Shown here piece after piece: positions 56,095-64,000 of a DNA stretch of 64,000 bases. The notes under the pieces were generated by a model. That model ran no database searches and was not told where the DNA came from. It saw only the letters and a program-made list of their open reading frames with translations. This DNA is from Arenimonas sp. (GTDB taxonomy: Bacteria; Pseudomonadota; Alphaproteobacteria; Rhizobiales; Rhizobiaceae). The stretch's first letter is position 1; every line of letters begins with the position of its first letter. The position numbers and the translations under genes are program-made. The stretch is from contig JAIBEK010000020.1 of the NCBI GenBank assembly GCA_019459145.1, positions 207,895 to 271,894 on the forward strand. The letters run 5' to 3'.

Positions 56095-56562
56095 ATGCAA
56101 GGGTCGGCGATCACCATCAGGAAGGCGCGCGAGGAGGATTTGGCGGCAATCGTCGCGATCCTGGCCTCCGACGATATCGGCGGCCACGGCGACACGACCG
56201 ACGAATCCGCCCGTGCCGACTATCTGCTGGCCTTCCGCACGCTGGAGCAAAATCCACGCGAAACCCTCTATGTCGCCGAGTGTGACGGAGAGATCGTCGG
56301 CACGTTCCAGACGCTGCTGACCACGACGCTGACCGGACGCGGCGCGACCTCTATGATCCTCGAAGCCGTGCAGACCCGGCCCGACATGCGGGGCCGGGGC
56401 ATCGGCGGCCAGATGATCGGTTTCTGCCTGGATGAGGCCCGGCGGCTCGGCCTGCGCCAGGTGCAATTGACCTCGAATGCCGCCCGCACCGATGCGCATC
56501 GCTTCTACGAACGGCTCGGTTTTGCCAAGAGCCATTTCGGCTTCAAGTACAAGCTGAAATGA
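56095..56562 (+). CDS. GNAT family N-acetyltransferase
   Basis: 155 residues. AITIRKAREEDLAAIVAILA opens the fold, the acetyl-CoA motif is VQTRPDMRGRGIGGQMIGFC, and RTDAHRFYERLGFAKSHFGF closes it. It is divergent from the cysteine-rich secreted gene and 105 bases before the NDUFA12 homologue. Substrate unknown. Confidence 0.92.
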   Translation: MQGSAITIRKAREEDLAAIVAILASDDIGGHGDTTDESARADYLLAFRTLEQNPRETLYVAECDGEIVGTFQTLLTTTLTGRGATSMILEAVQTRPDMRGRGIGGQMIGFCLDEARRLGLRQVQLTSNAARTDAHRFYERLGFAKSHFGFKYKLK

Positions 56563-56666
56563 GCGCTGCGGCACGGCGAATCACTGGACAATCACCCATT
56601 GAGGCGGCATAAGCGGAGGACGATGACAAGCCGGTGGTCGACAAGGCCCGGAGCCAAGGATGAGAC

Positions 56667-57065
56667 ATGAAGCAGCTTCTGTTGGAACTTTTCACCTGGT
56701 GGAACGGTCAGACCATGGGCACGCGGTTCTTCACCTGGCGCAAGGGCACGAAGGTCGGCGAAGACGAGTTCGGCAACATCTATTACGAGGGCGGCACCAC
56801 CACCTTCGGCCTGCCGCGTCGCTGGGTGATCTACAAGGGTTACGCGGATGCCTCGACCATTCCGGCCGGCTGGCATGGCTGGATGCATTACCGCACCGAC
56901 GTTCCCCCGTCGAAGGAGGACTACAAGGCCGCGGAATGGCAGAAGCCGCATCGCGCCAATGGCACGGGCACGGCAAGTGCCTACCGTCCCCAGGGCTCGA
57001 TCGCAGCGACCGGCGAACGTCCCCGCGTCACCGGCGACTACGACGCCTGGACCCCCGGCAACTGA
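56667..57065 (+). CDS. NADH:ubiquinone oxidoreductase subunit NDUFA12 homologue
   Basis: 132 residues from ATG 56667 (AAGGA seven bases upstream). The family pattern is clear: WWNGQTMGTRFFTWRKG, VGEDEFGNIYYEGG, RRWVIYKGYADASTIPAGWH, WMHYRTDVPP. This is a supernumerary complex I subunit shared by mitochondria and alphaproteobacteria, which supports the peripheral arm. It lies away from the nuo operon and upstream of the DUF2155 gene, as in other Hyphomicrobiales. Confidence 0.95.
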   Translation: MKQLLLELFTWWNGQTMGTRFFTWRKGTKVGEDEFGNIYYEGGTTTFGLPRRWVIYKGYADASTIPAGWHGWMHYRTDVPPSKEDYKAAEWQKPHRANGTGTASAYRPQGSIAATGERPRVTGDYDAWTPGN

Positions 57066-57150
57066 CACCGGATTTGGCCACAATTCGGTTCTAGGGCCTC
57101 TGTGTGGAGGCCGCTGTGATCGCGGCACCCGCATAATCGAAGGCTGGAGA

Positions 57151-57906
57151 ATGGCAGACATGAAGCGTATCGGGCGTGGCTCAACCCTGGCTGTGATGGG
57201 CATGGCGGCATTGGCCGCATCCATCGGCACCCTGGGGGGCATTGGCCCGGCACAGGCCGAGCGGATCTCCAATCCCGTCGCCGAATTCGCCGGCATCGAC
57301 AAGATCACCGGCCGCATTACCTCCTTCGATGTCTATATCGACGAAACCGTGCAGTTCGGTGCCCTGCAGGTCACGCCGAAGATCTGCTATTCCCGCGACG
57401 AGAGCGAGGCGCAGAAGATCGACGCCTTCGTCGAGGTCGACGAAATCACCCTCGACCGCAAGATCCGGCGCATTTTTTCCGGCTGGATGTTCGCCGACAG
57501 CCCGGCGCTCAACGCGGTTGAACACGCCATCTATGACGTGTGGCTGACCGGCTGCAAGCAGACCTCCGATGTACCCGCCCCGAAGGGCGTCAAGGCCGCC
57601 CATCCGGCGCCCGTACCGGCGAGCGAGACCGAAAACACCGCCGAGACGCAGCAACCTGCCGACAGCGTGCAGCCGCCTGCCGACAGCGTAGAGCCGCAGA
57701 CGGCGGGCGAACAGGGTGGAGCCATCCCTGCCGAGAGCGCTCCGGTTGCCGCACCGCCGCTCGATGCGCCACAGGAAATACCGAACGACGCTCCTGGCGA
57801 CGCCTTGCCTCCGCTCGACCTTCCCCAGGGCGGCGAAGACGTGCCGCAGCAGCAGCCTGTGCCGCCGGCCCCGGTGACGCCGCCGGGAAGTGTCGGGCTG
57901 TTCTGA
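57151..57906 (+). CDS. DUF2155 domain-containing secreted protein
   Basis: 251 residues from ATG 57151 (AAGG seven bases upstream; ATG 57160 is nearly as good). Signal peptide to about residue 36 (ending PAQA). The DUF2155 domain (about 37-135) contains KITGRITSFDVYIDETVQFG, two cysteines (KICYSRD and TGCKQ), and FSGWMFADSPALNAVEHAIYD. A Pro/Ala/Gln-rich tail of over 100 residues follows, probably disordered. Periplasmic; function unknown. Confidence 0.9.
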   Translation: MADMKRIGRGSTLAVMGMAALAASIGTLGGIGPAQAERISNPVAEFAGIDKITGRITSFDVYIDETVQFGALQVTPKICYSRDESEAQKIDAFVEVDEITLDRKIRRIFSGWMFADSPALNAVEHAIYDVWLTGCKQTSDVPAPKGVKAAHPAPVPASETENTAETQQPADSVQPPADSVEPQTAGEQGGAIPAESAPVAAPPLDAPQEIPNDAPGDALPPLDLPQGGEDVPQQQPVPPAPVTPPGSVGLF

Positions 57907-58042
57907 CGCCTTGTGCCGACCGGCGCGGTCGAAAAGGCCAAGTCGGTGACGCGGTCGCCTATTCCGGCAAGCCCGCAAAGACCAGTCAAATCACCTGTTC
58001 CCGCAATTCGGTTCATCCACACGGCGCCATCTGATGCGGCGC

Positions 58043-58071
58043 TTGACATTGTATCGCAATGGGAACATTGA
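58043..58071 (+). promoter_or_regulatory. possible sigma-70-type promoter for the gene at 58095
   Basis: TTGACA at 58043-58048 and CATTGA at 58066-58071 with 17 bases between; the second element is a poor match. CATTG-N5-CAATG symmetry (58046-58060) overlaps the first element and could be an operator. Confidence 0.35.
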
Positions 58072-58094
58072 GGGAACGAAAAGGAGTTACGAAC

Positions 58095-58334
58095 ATGGCC
58101 CTTTCTGAAAAGTTCATCGTCCTGCCGTTCAAGAAGAACCGAGGAAACTTGGTTCCCGGCGAGATGCGCCAGGCGTCAAATGCGGCTTCCGCCGAGAAGA
58201 TCGCCACCGCGATGTCGGCGCGCCACATTGGCGTCGCTGCCTATTCGGTGCAGGTGGACGAGGAGAGCGGCGACATGACGAGCCCGCGACTGTTGATCCA
58301 GTTCGGCGAGACGGCGGATCTCAACGCCGCATAG
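58095..58334 (+). CDS. conserved-looking small protein
   Basis: 79 residues. ATG 58095 has a strong AAGGAG site eight bases upstream. The sequence (KFIVLPFKKNRGNLVPGEMR, then IATAMSARHIGVAAYSVQVD) is a plain cytoplasmic alpha/beta pattern without Cys or membrane segments. I do not recognise the family. It is convergent with aat. Confidence 0.75.
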   Translation: MALSEKFIVLPFKKNRGNLVPGEMRQASNAASAEKIATAMSARHIGVAAYSVQVDEESGDMTSPRLLIQFGETADLNAA

Positions 58335-58384
58335 AGAATGTCTGGCGCAATCGCCGCATCAGGCATCCCGCGTGAGGGTGCTGC

Positions 58385-58999
58385 TCAAAATGGCAGCGTC
58401 TCGCTGTCCATCGCCTTGTCGAGCAGCGTCAGATAGTCGCCCTTGGGAACATCGATCGCGCCGAAGGTCTTGAGGTGCTCGGTGGTGAATTGGGTGTCGA
58501 GCAGGGTAAAGCCGCGCATCTTCAGTCTCTCCACCAGATGCACCAGGCAGATTTTCGAGGCATTGGTGCGTCGCGAAAACATGCTCTCGCCGAAGAAGGC
58601 CGAACCGAGCGACACGCCGTATAACCCGCCGACCAGCGTATCGCCTTCCCAGGCCTCGACCGAATGGGCATGGCCGAGCTTGTGCAGCGCCCCGTAGAGT
58701 TCCTTGATGGTGTCGTTGATCCAGGTGCTCGGCCGGTCTTCGGCCTCCTCGGCGCATTTCTCCACCACAGTGTCGAAGGCCGTGTCGAAGCGGATGTCGA
58801 AGGGCTTCTTGCGCACCGCCTTGGCGAGGCTCTTGGAAATATGGAAAGCATCGAGCGGCAGGATGCCGCGCATTTCCGGTTCGACCCAGAAGATCTCCGG
58901 GTCGTCGGCGGCATCCGACATCGGGAAGAGCCCGATGGAATAGGCGCGCAGCAGGAGTTCCGGGGTTATCCTCTGGTCCCTGCTGCGGCGCCCTGCCAT
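58385..58999 (-). CDS. aat: leucyl/phenylalanyl-tRNA--protein transferase
   Basis: 204 residues. It adds Leu or Phe to N-terminal Lys/Arg of proteins for ClpS-ClpAP degradation (N-degron path). Motifs: [48 protein letters not shown] and [20 protein letters not shown]. It ends the accBC-aat run, 12 bases after accC. Confidence 0.95.
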   Translation of the reverse strand: MAGRRSRDQRITPELLLRAYSIGLFPMSDAADDPEIFWVEPEMRGILPLDAFHISKSLAKAVRKKPFDIRFDTAFDTVVEKCAEEAEDRPSTWINDTIKELYGALHKLGHAHSVEAWEGDTLVGGLYGVSLGSAFFGESMFSRRTNASKICLVHLVERLKMRGFTLLDTQFTTEHLKTFGAIDVPKGDYLTLLDKAMDSETLPF

Positions 59000-59011
59000 G
59001 TCCGTCTCACC

Positions 59012-60358
59012 TCACGGTGCAGTCCTGGCCAGATAGTCTTCCAGCCAGTGGATGTCGTAGTCGCCGTTGGCGATGTCCTGGTTGGCCACCAGGTCCTGGA
59101 ACAGCGGCAGCGTCGTCTTGATGCCGTCCACGACGAATTCGTCGAGAACCCTGCGCAGGCGCATCATGCATTCGACACGGGTGCGTCCATGCACGATCAG
59201 CTTGCCGATTAGGCTGTCATAGTAGGGCGGGATCTTGTAGCCGGCATAGGCGCCGCTGTCGACACGAACGCCAAGCCCGCCCGGTGCGTGGAAATGCGTG
59301 ATCGTGCCCGGCGAGGGAACGAAGGTACGCGGATCCTCGGCATTGATGCGGCACTCGATCGCGTGGCCGGAGAAGGTGATCTCGTCCTGAGTGACGGACA
59401 GGCCGGCGCCGGAAGCGACGCGGATCTGCTCATGCACCAGGTCGATGCCGGTGATGGCCTCGGTGATCGGATGCTCCACCTGCAAGCGGGTGTTCATTTC
59501 GATGAAATAGAACTCGCCGTTCTCGTAGAGGAATTCGACCGTGCCGGCGCCGCGGTACTTCATCTTCTTCATCGCGTCGGCGCAGATCTGGCCGATCTTC
59601 ATGCGCTGCTCGACGTTGAGGGCGGGGGAGTTGGCTTCTTCCCAGACCTTCTGGTGGCGCCGCTGCAAAGAGCAGTCGCGCTCGCCCAGGTGGATCGCAT
59701 TGCCGGCGCCGTCACCAACCACCTGAACTTCGATATGGCGTGGCTTGCCGAGATATTTTTCCATGTAGACGGCATCGTTGCCGAAGGCTGCCAGCGCTTC
59801 GGAACGCGCCGTCGAGACGGCTTCCTCGAGTTCGGCTTCGGTCTTTGCGACCTTCATGCCGCGGCCGCCGCCACCGGCAGTCGCCTTGATCAGGACCGGG
59901 AAGCCGATATCCCGGGCGATCTCCAGCGCATTCTCCGGCAAAACCTCGCCCGGCGAGCCAGGAACGACCGGAATGCCGAGTTCGACGGCGGTCTTCTTGG
60001 CGGTGATCTTGTCGCCCATCAGGCGGATATGCTCGGCGGTCGGCCCGATGAAGGTGATACCGTGGGCGTCGAGGATGTCGGCGAACTTGGCGTTTTCCGA
60101 CAGGAAGCCGTAACCGGGATGGACGGCGTCGGCGCCGGTGATTTCGCAGGCCGCGACGATCTGATGGATGTTCAGATAGCTGTCGCGCGACGGCGGAGGG
60201 CCGATGCAGACACTTTCGTCGGCGAGCCGCACATGCATCGCGTCGGCGTCAGCCGTCGAGTGCACGGCAACGGTGGCGATGCCGAGTTCCTTGCAGGCGC
60301 GCAGCACCCGAAGGGCGATTTCGCCGCGATTGGCGATGAGGATCTTTGAAATGGTCAT
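59012..60358 (-). CDS. accC: acetyl-CoA carboxylase, biotin carboxylase subunit
   Basis: 448 residues, ATP-grasp enzyme that carboxylates biotin on AccB in fatty acid synthesis. Features: [40 protein letters not shown] (ATP loop), [34 protein letters not shown]. It starts four bases after the accB stop. Confidence 0.97.
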   Translation of the reverse strand: MTISKILIANRGEIALRVLRACKELGIATVAVHSTADADAMHVRLADESVCIGPPPSRDSYLNIHQIVAACEITGADAVHPGYGFLSENAKFADILDAHGITFIGPTAEHIRLMGDKITAKKTAVELGIPVVPGSPGEVLPENALEIARDIGFPVLIKATAGGGGRGMKVAKTEAELEEAVSTARSEALAAFGNDAVYMEKYLGKPRHIEVQVVGDGAGNAIHLGERDCSLQRRHQKVWEEANSPALNVEQRMKIGQICADAMKKMKYRGAGTVEFLYENGEFYFIEMNTRLQVEHPITEAITGIDLVHEQIRVASGAGLSVTQDEITFSGHAIECRINAEDPRTFVPSPGTITHFHAPGGLGVRVDSGAYAGYKIPPYYDSLIGKLIVHGRTRVECMMRLRRVLDEFVVDGIKTTLPLFQDLVANQDIANGDYDIHWLEDYLARTAP

Positions 60359-60362
60359 CGGC

Positions 60363-60833
60363 TTACTCGATGACGATCAGAGGCTCGCCGTACTCGACCG
60401 GGCGACCGTCTTCGACGATGATTTCGACGACCTTGCCGGAGCGCGGTGCCGGAATCTGGTTCATGGTCTTCATCGCTTCGATGATCAGAAGCGTCTGGCC
60501 TTCCTTGACGATCGAGCCGACCTCGACAAAGGGGCGCGAGCCCGGAGCCGGTGCGAGGTAGACGGTGCCGACCATAGGCGCGGTCAGGGCATTGGCGAGA
60601 TTGCGGACGGGCTCGGCGGACACGACCGGACTCGCCTGCGCCGCGACCGGTGCCGGGGCGGCGAACTGCTGATAGGCCATCTGCGGCATCGCCATCATCT
60701 GCGGCGCGGCCCGCGAGACGCGAATGCGGATGTCGTCCTGCTCGACCTCGATTTCGCTGAGGTCCGTATCGTTGAGGATGTTCGCCAGATCACGGATCAG
60801 CGCCTGATCGATTCCCGATTTCTTGTCAGCCAT
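60363..60833 (-). CDS. accB: acetyl-CoA carboxylase biotin carboxyl carrier protein
   Basis: 156 residues. C-terminal biotinyl domain with the target lysine K122 in [19 protein letters not shown]; an Ala/Pro/Gln/Met linker (about 42-75) precedes it. The ligase for this Lys is BirA at 13725-14492. It is transcribed with aroQ upstream (25 bases) and accC downstream. Confidence 0.97.
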   Translation of the reverse strand: MADKKSGIDQALIRDLANILNDTDLSEIEVEQDDIRIRVSRAAPQMMAMPQMAYQQFAAPAPVAAQASPVVSAEPVRNLANALTAPMVGTVYLAPAPGSRPFVEVGSIVKEGQTLLIIEAMKTMNQIPAPRSGKVVEIIVEDGRPVEYGEPLIVIE

Positions 60834-60858
60834 GGAAAGGGGTCCTGTATTCTTGTTA

Positions 60859-61293
60859 TTACGTGAGGGTCTTCAGCGCATGCAGCGCCAGGATGTAGCT
60901 TTGCGGGCCGAAGCCGCAGATCATGCCTTTGGTCGCGGGCGCTATCATCGATTTATGGCGGAATTGCTCCCGCGCATGAATGTTGGAAATATGCACCTCG
61001 ACGACCGGGATGCCGATCGCGCGGATCGCATCGTGCAGCGCGACGGAGGTATGGGTATAGGCGCCGGCATTGATCGCCACGCCGGCGGCCTTTTCGCTCG
61101 CTTCATGAAGCCAGTCGACCAGCACGCCCTCGTGATTGGATTGGCGGAAGTCCACCGCAAGCCCGAGTTCCGCGCCGGCGGCCTTGCACTCGGCTTCGAT
61201 GTCCGCAAGCGTTCCGCCGCCGTATATCCCCGGTTCACGCTTTCCCAGCATGTTGAGGTTAGGGCCGTTCAGGACGAAAATTGTGTTGCTCAT
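60859..61293 (-). CDS. aroQ: 3-dehydroquinate dehydratase, type II
   Basis: 144 residues, third step of the shikimate pathway. Active-site features: [20 protein letters not shown] with R19 and Y24, [18 protein letters not shown] with the Asn, and [18 protein letters not shown] with the catalytic His. Length and order (dsbA-like, aroQ, accB, accC) are typical of rhizobia. Confidence 0.96.
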   Translation of the reverse strand: MSNTIFVLNGPNLNMLGKREPGIYGGGTLADIEAECKAAGAELGLAVDFRQSNHEGVLVDWLHEASEKAAGVAINAGAYTHTSVALHDAIRAIGIPVVEVHISNIHAREQFRHKSMIAPATKGMICGFGPQSYILALHALKTLT

Positions 61294-61422
61294 CTGCGGT
61301 TCCGTCGACTTTCAACCGCCTCCTATAGACCGGCGAGGCCGCAAGGGAAAGCCCTTTGCGGCCCGGGTGCCGTTCGTTCCCCGGAAAATGAGGAGCAAGG
61401 TTAAGCGCGGCGTGTTGCGCCT

Positions 61423-62184
61423 TCAGCAGACCGTCTGGCCGCAGGTGCGGACATTGGCAAGCTTCTGGCCGATCGCCTCGGAACCGATGGCGCCGAACAC
61501 GGCCTCGTTGCCGACGATGTAGGAGGGCGTGCCGGTGATGCCGAGGCTGGTCGCCAGCTGGTAGGCTTCCTTGACCGACGCGTCGTTCGGGCTTTCGGCC
61601 ATCTTGGCGCGGATCTGCTCCTCGGTGACGCCGAGGGAGGAGGCGACTTCGAGGGCGCTCTCTTCGCCGGCGCGGCCTTCCGCGCCCAAAAGAGCACGGT
61701 GGAAATCGCCGTACTTCTCAGGCGCGATCTTGCGGAATGCGTCCGAGACCTTGTGGGCCGCTTCGGATTCTGGCCCGAGGATGGGGAATTCCTTGAGCAC
61801 GAAGCGCACGTTCTTGTCCTTGGCGAGGATCTCGTCCATGTCCGAGAGGGCGCGCTTGCAGTAGCCGCAATTGTAGTCGAAGAACTCAACGATCGTCACG
61901 TCACCCTTCGGATTGCCGAGCGCGAGATCATGCTCCGAGGCAAAGAGCGCGTCCTTGTTGTCCTTGACGGCCGCCGAAGCCTGCTGCAGGCGCGCGTCCT
62001 GCTGCTTCTTCTCGAGCGCATCCTGTACGTCGAGCATGATCTCCGGATTGGCGATCAGATATTCCTTGATGAAGGCGCCGAGCTCCTTCTTCTGGGCGTC
62101 GTCGAGCGCGCCGACCGACGTGGGCAGAGCCACCGGCAGGAGTACCAGGGCGGTCGCGGCGAGCTTCCTGAAATTCAAGGCCAT
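61423..62184 (-). CDS. DsbA family periplasmic thiol-disulfide oxidoreductase
   Basis: 253 residues from ATG 62184 (signal peptide about 1-26, VLLPVALPTSVGA). After an N-terminal helical segment (about 28-75) comes a thioredoxin fold with the redox pair C106-x2-C109 in FFDYNCGYCKRALSDM and the cis-Pro loop GITGTPSYIVGNEAV. The N-terminal extension fits the Com1/ScsC-like DsbA group. It is 129 bases upstream of aroQ. Confidence 0.92.
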   Translation of the reverse strand: MALNFRKLAATALVLLPVALPTSVGALDDAQKKELGAFIKEYLIANPEIMLDVQDALEKKQQDARLQQASAAVKDNKDALFASEHDLALGNPKGDVTIVEFFDYNCGYCKRALSDMDEILAKDKNVRFVLKEFPILGPESEAAHKVSDAFRKIAPEKYGDFHRALLGAEGRAGEESALEVASSLGVTEEQIRAKMAESPNDASVKEAYQLATSLGITGTPSYIVGNEAVFGAIGSEAIGQKLANVRTCGQTVC

Positions 62185-62389
62185 GTCTTTCCTCTTGCAT
62201 ACTGTCCGCCACGGCGGATGTCGTGCGGATGGCCGAAGCCATCCGAAACCGTTGATTTGCTCTAGCGTATCGGCAGCGAACGACAAGTGGAAACGGAAAA
62301 ATGGCCGCGGCGAAGCGCTCTCGCCATTGTGATGACTGCAATAATACGGCAATTGTCGGGCGACCTTCATCGACCGGAGAGAGTTGTTC

Positions 62390-63547
62390 GTGGTTTCCCT
62401 TTCAAGACGCAGCGCAGTCGAACCCTTTCACGCCATGGATCTGCTGGCGGAGGCGACGCGGCGGCGCAATGCCGGAAAACCGGTGATCTCCATGGCGGTC
62501 GGCCAGCCGGGCCACCCGGCCCCCGAAGCGGCCCTGGCCGCCGCGCGCGAGGCGCTCAGCCACGGCCGGATCGGCTACACCGATGCGCTCGGTCTCGCCG
62601 AGCTTCGGGCCAAGCTCGCCGACTATTATCGCCGGCGTCACGGCATTGCCGTCGATCCGGCCCGTGTCGTCGTCACCACCGGCTCCTCGGCCGGCTTCAA
62701 TCTGGCCTTCCTGGCCTTGTTCGATCCGGGCGATGCCGTGGCAATCGCGAGACCCGGCTATCCGGCCTATCGCGCCATCCTCTCGGCGCTCGGCCTCAAG
62801 GTGATCGAGGTTCCGGTCAATGCCGAAACCCAGTTCACGCTCACGCCGGAGAGCCTTGAGGCCGCTCAGGCAAGCGCGGGCGTGCGCCTCAAGGGTGTGC
62901 TTCTGGCAAGCCCCGCCAACCCGACCGGCACGGTGACCGGGCGGGCACAGCTGAAGGCGGTCTATGACTATTGCCAGGGGCAGGGCATCACGCTGATCTC
63001 CGACGAGATCTATCACGGCCTCACCTATGCCGTAGAAGAGACGACCGCGCTGGAGATCGGTGACGAGGCGATCGTCATCAACTCCTTCTCCAAATACTAC
63101 TGCATGACCGGCTGGCGCATCGGCTGGATGGTCGTGCCCGACCACATCGTCCGGCCGCTCGAATGCCTGGCCCAGAGCCTCTACATTTCCGCTCCCGAGC
63201 TGTCGCAGATCGCGGCCATCGCCGCGCTCGACGCCGAAGAGGAGCTGGAGCACTACAAGGCCAGTTGCCGCAGGAATCGCGACTTCCTGATGACCAGGCT
63301 GCCGGAGCTCGGACTGCCGCTGCTCTCGCCGATGGACGGCGCCTTCTACGCCTATGTCGATGCCAGCCGTTATACCAATGACAGCATGGGGTTTGCCCGG
63401 CGCATGCTGGCCGAAATTGACGTGGCGACGACGCCCGGCATGGACTTCGACCCGGTCGACGGTCACCGGGCGCTCCGCATTTCCTATGCTGGCACCTATG
63501 CCGAAATGGTCGAGGCGACCGATCGCATGGCCGGCTGGCTGCCGTGA
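62390..63547 (+). CDS. class I/II pyridoxal phosphate aminotransferase
   Basis: 385 residues from GTG 62390 (GGAG ten and GAGAG six bases upstream; TTG 62384 is close). Fold type I features: PVISMAVGQPGHPAPEAAL, PGYPAYRAILSALGLKVIEV, ASPANPTGTV, SDEIYHG, and the PLP lysine in INSFSKYYCMTGWRIGWMV. The C-terminal region FYAYVDASRYTNDS is typical. Amino acid specificity cannot be told. It is divergent from the DsbA-like gene. Confidence 0.93.
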   Translation: MVSLSRRSAVEPFHAMDLLAEATRRRNAGKPVISMAVGQPGHPAPEAALAAAREALSHGRIGYTDALGLAELRAKLADYYRRRHGIAVDPARVVVTTGSSAGFNLAFLALFDPGDAVAIARPGYPAYRAILSALGLKVIEVPVNAETQFTLTPESLEAAQASAGVRLKGVLLASPANPTGTVTGRAQLKAVYDYCQGQGITLISDEIYHGLTYAVEETTALEIGDEAIVINSFSKYYCMTGWRIGWMVVPDHIVRPLECLAQSLYISAPELSQIAAIAALDAEEELEHYKASCRRNRDFLMTRLPELGLPLLSPMDGAFYAYVDASRYTNDSMGFARRMLAEIDVATTPGMDFDPVDGHRALRISYAGTYAEMVEATDRMAGWLP

Positions 63548-63662
63548 ATAACGATTCCGGAACAATGCCCTGGCGGCGTTTCCGGATTCAGTCTGGCAAG
63601 GCGTTGAATCAGAGTGTGAACGCGGCCCGGGCGCAAGGATGGGCCGCTTGGAAGGCTCCAGC

Positions 63663-64000
63663 ATGTCCAGAACGAAAACCCAACCGCCTTTCGGCCAGAC
63701 ACCCGAACTGCTGACGCCGCGGATACTCATGCGCGGCCACCGGGCGGCGGATTTCGACGCCATGCTCCGCCTGTGGAGCGACGAGCGTGTCGTCCGGCAC
63801 ATCCTCGGGCGTCCCTCGACGCCGTCGGAAACCTGGACGCGGCTCTTGCGCTATGTCGGCCACTGGCAGGTGCTGGGCTTCGGCTATTGGGCGATCGAGG
63901 ACAGGGCGACCGGCGCCTTTCTTGGCGAGGTCGGGTTCGCCGACTACAAGCGTGACATTCAGCCGAGCCTCGACGGCGTGCCCGAAGCGGGCTGGGTGAT
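63663..64000 (+). CDS. GNAT family N-acetyltransferase, N-terminal part
   Basis: 112 codons from ATG 63663 to the window edge with no stop. TPELLTPRILMRGHRAADFD and FGYWAIEDRATGAFLGEVGF match the RimJ/RimL-type GNAT start; the acetyl-CoA loop would lie beyond the edge. Truncated by the window. Confidence 0.85.
   Translation, partial: MSRTKTQPPFGQTPELLTPRILMRGHRAADFDAMLRLWSDERVVRHILGRPSTPSETWTRLLRYVGHWQVLGFGYWAIEDRATGAFLGEVGFADYKRDIQPSLDGVPEAGWV

Noticed and set aside
1..64000. Search for CRISPR arrays, insertion sequences, prophage or integrase genes
   Set aside because: No regular direct repeats, transposase or integrase motifs were seen in any frame.

Overview
The window reads as chromosomal housekeeping DNA from an alphaproteobacterium of the order Hyphomicrobiales, most likely family Rhizobiaceae. 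Evidence: high GC with strong third-position bias, a nuo operon whose NuoE carries a long C-terminal extension, an adjacent divK-pleD pair, a bacterial NDUFA12 homologue, a GatCAB amidotransferase, and intergenic palindromes resembling the rhizobial RIME family. Genus cannot be fixed from sequence reading alone.

Layout. 1-16177 (+): complex I operon nuoD(partial)-orf-E-F-orf-G-H-I-J-K-L-M-N, followed without a gap by birA and an RNase J gene, then a terminator. 16238-20956 (+): mce, a DUF1467 gene, proS, a Lol-type permease and lolD; a minus-strand small RNA candidate with a C(UUCG)G terminator lies in front of proS. 20980-29208: a secreted orphan, a 28-residue ORF, dnaE (+), then minus-strand L,D-transpeptidase, dinB, HAD and DUF3572 genes. 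29342-31100 (+): divK-pleD. 31101-31968: gene-free and partly AT-rich, holding a plus-strand structured RNA candidate. 31969-44106 (-): pyrB-pyrC-plsY-dprA, then topA-rnr-DUF983-NUDIX-MFS-rpmG. 44229-55071: AidB-like dehydrogenase, AEC transporter, ruvX, gatCA, a small toxin-antitoxin/yjhX island, gatB. 55075-58334: acetyltransferases, NDUFA12, DUF2155. 58385-62184 (-): dsbA-like, aroQ, accB, accC, aat. 62390-end (+): an aminotransferase and a partial acetyltransferase.

How the genes fit together: the first quarter builds the respiratory NADH dehydrogenase, and one further complex I factor (NDUFA12) sits 50 kb away. BirA (biotin ligase) and AccB/AccC (biotin carrier and carboxylase) are in the same window. 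The topA-rnr-dprA-ruvX-dinB-dnaE genes cover DNA and RNA metabolism, and DivK/PleD are cell-cycle and c-di-GMP signalling proteins.

Most unusual points: two apparent single-base frameshifts (dprA and a ParE-type toxin); a dihydroorotase-like PyrC that lacks its metal ligands; two intergenic RNA candidates; a helix-hairpin-helix module present twice within the nuo operon; and a YjhX-like gene divergent from a GNAT gene. No large mobile element, CRISPR array, tRNA or rRNA was seen.
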